The notes under the pieces were generated by a model. It was not told where the DNA came from. It saw only the letters and a list, made by a program, of their open reading frames with translations, and made no database searches. Position numbers and translations under genes: made by a program. DNA of 6,591 bases from Bacteriovoracaceae bacterium. Lineage in GTDB: Bacteria; Bdellovibrionota; Bacteriovoracia; Bacteriovoracales; Bacteriovoracaceae. The stretch covers positions 1 to 6,591 of the forward strand of contig CANFNN010000168.1 of NCBI GenBank assembly GCA_947448095.1. The letters are read 5' to 3'. Positions 5,751-6,591 of this stretch are shown piece after piece. Every line of letters starts with the position of its first letter. The first letter of the stretch is position 1.

Positions 5751-5894
5751 ATGGCAAAGACATTAGCACTTTTTTTCGTCCTTGGTTTGATGGTTAGCTG
5801 TGCTTCTCACCACAATGAGAGGTCCATCTCTTCGATTGATCAAGCTGAAAAAGAAGCCGGATATCGTTACGAACGAGGATCAGTATACCGTTAA
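5751..5894 (+). CDS. Small lipoprotein, 47 aa
   Basis: This short gene has a basic N-terminus (MAK), a hydrophobic stretch LALFFVLGLMV (residues 5-15) and a lipobox ending SC at Cys17, with Met at -3, slightly off the usual Leu. After lipidation the mature peptide would have only 31 residues: a Ser/His-rich start (ASHHNERSISS) and a charged end rich in Tyr and Arg (GYRYERGSVYR). Residue +2 is Ala, not Asp, so by the usual enterobacterial rule it would be sorted to the outer membrane. A GGAGG ribosome site, a possible sigma-28 promoter upstream and a terminator hairpin 43 bp after the stop form a complete single-gene unit. I do not recognise a family; small lipoproteins of this kind can be envelope or secretion accessory factors, but no function is shown here. 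Confidence 0.75.
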   Translation: MAKTLALFFVLGLMVSCASHHNERSISSIDQAEKEAGYRYERGSVYR

Positions 5895-5937
5895 TTTCGG
5901 GGTTATTAATCTGACAGCGTTACCAAGATTCCAAAGC

Positions 5938-5972
5938 AAGAGAGGACTTAGTTCCTCTCTTTCTTATTTCTT
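5938..5972 (+). terminator. Intrinsic terminator after the lipoprotein gene
   Basis: AAGAGAGGA (5938-5946) and TCCTCTCTT (5953-5961) form a perfect 9-bp stem around a 6-nt loop, followed on + by a T-rich stretch to about 5972. It ends transcription of the lipoprotein gene. It sits just after the rsgA stop on the other strand and may also act for rsgA, although the tract on that side is poor in T. Confidence 0.75.
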
Positions 5973-6591
5973 CTGCCAATCCGGAATGTCTGAAACTTCG
6001 TCTAAGACTCTTTTGTAGGAATCAAGCCTTGAGAGTATCAGCTGAGTGTCTCGAAGCTCTGGGTCTAGCTTCTGAAAAAAACAACCCTTGTTATTTTCCT
6101 CATGATTACAACTCACAAATTTGCATTTGGTGGCAAATTCCTGAATATCGGAAAAGCTCTGAATCAATTCTTCTTTAGTAAGATCACTTAAACTCATGGA
6201 ACGAATACCGGGAGAATCAATCAGGGCAAAGTGCTCGCCATCAATCAGCTCGGCCCACGTGGTAGTGTGAGATCCCTTATTGGCGCGGTTAGTTTCCCCA
6301 CTCAAAAGTTGAATTTTCCCTTCTGAGAGCTCGGTAATTAGGCGACTTTTTCCGACTCCCGATTGACCGACTAGAATGGCGGTTTTGCCTTTGAGCTTTT
6401 CAAAAAGTTCCTTGAAGCCTTGATCGAGATATTTGGATTGATACTTTCCGTTAGTCGCGGAAACTTCAAAGCACTCAACGTTTAGCCATTTCAGTCTCTC
6501 GGCTTCAAACACGATATCAAAATCCTGATCTTCATAGAGATCCATCTTGTTAAAAATCAAATAGGCGGGGATATCCCAGTATTCGGAGCGA
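5964..6591 (-). CDS. rsgA: Ribosome small-subunit-dependent GTPase A, C-terminal part (5' truncated)
   Basis: RsgA (YjeQ) is a circularly permuted GTPase that helps mature the 30S ribosomal subunit. The 208 visible residues show the permuted motif order: NKMD (G4, fragment residues 14-17), SATNG (G5, 44-48), then the P-loop GQSGVGKS (G1, 75-82), GSHTTT (G2, 106-111) and DSPG (G3, 125-128). A C-terminal zinc site follows: Cys156, Cys161, His163 and Cys170, then RLDSYKRVLDE near the end. The His-to-last-Cys gap is six residues, whereas five is what I recall as usual. The frame stays open to the right edge, so the start and the N-terminal OB-fold domain lie outside. The TTG at 6560 is an internal Leu codon just before the G4 motif, not a start. 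The stop lies at a shared terminator region. Confidence 0.95.
   Translation of the reverse strand, partial: RSEYWDIPAYLIFNKMDLYEDQDFDIVFEAERLKWLNVECFEVSATNGKYQSKYLDQGFKELFEKLKGKTAILVGQSGVGKSRLITELSEGKIQLLSGETNRANKGSHTTTWAELIDGEHFALIDSPGIRSMSLSDLTKEELIQSFSDIQEFATKCKFVSCNHEENNKGCFFQKLDPELRDTQLILSRLDSYKRVLDEVSDIPDWQKK

Noticed and set aside
5800..6018. Open frame on + across the end of the lipoprotein gene and the terminator
   Set aside because: It begins at a TTG with no ribosome site, overlaps the better-supported lipoprotein gene in another frame, runs through a terminator hairpin and ends antisense to rsgA.
6558..6560. TTG as the start of rsgA
   Set aside because: The frame continues to the window edge with family-like sequence, and a start here would remove the OB-fold domain and begin right at the G4 motif.

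Overview
The window is a compact stretch of chromosome from a Gram-negative bacterium. It has signal peptides, a lipobox protein, a periplasmic thiol-reduction membrane protein and moderate-to-low GC. The individual genes are diverged versions of widespread families, and several small exported proteins look lineage-specific. A motile deltaproteobacterium-like or Bdellovibrionota-type organism would fit, but that is inference only; nothing here is a taxonomic marker. I see no tRNA, rRNA, CRISPR, insertion sequence or phage gene.

Layout, left to right: (1) the 3' end of a YbeD/DUF493-family gene, followed 10 bp later by gpsA (NAD(P)-dependent glycerol-3-phosphate dehydrogenase), both on +. (2) A large dsbD/scsB-type gene on -, converging on gpsA with only 3 bp between the two stop codons. 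(3) A 55-bp divergent spacer with a candidate promoter, then a + strand pair: a BtuF-fold cobalamin/metal-chelate binding protein without signal peptide, and 17 bp later a membrane-anchored or exported protein with a small-heat-shock (Hsp20/alpha-crystallin) domain. (4) An exported 250-aa protein of unknown function on -, whose stop codon directly abuts the hsp20-like stop. (5) A roughly 200-bp divergent regulatory region with two inverted repeats and an exact GCCGATAA octamer (the sigma-28/FliA -10 consensus), followed by a 47-aa lipoprotein gene with a strong Shine-Dalgarno. (6) A hairpin terminator, then the C-terminal two thirds of rsgA (30S-subunit assembly GTPase) on -, running off the right edge.

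The genes do not form one pathway. gpsA (phospholipid precursor) and rsgA (ribosome maturation) are housekeeping. DsbD, the Hsp20-like protein, the exported unknown and the lipoprotein all act at or beyond the inner membrane, so the middle of the window is biased toward envelope functions. The points most worth a second look are the putative flagellar-sigma promoter in front of the tiny lipoprotein gene, the dyad-rich control region next to it, the pairing of a signal-less BtuF-like protein with an envelope Hsp20-like protein, and two convergent gene pairs that leave no room for intergenic terminators. I found no convincing evidence of a wholly new multi-gene system.
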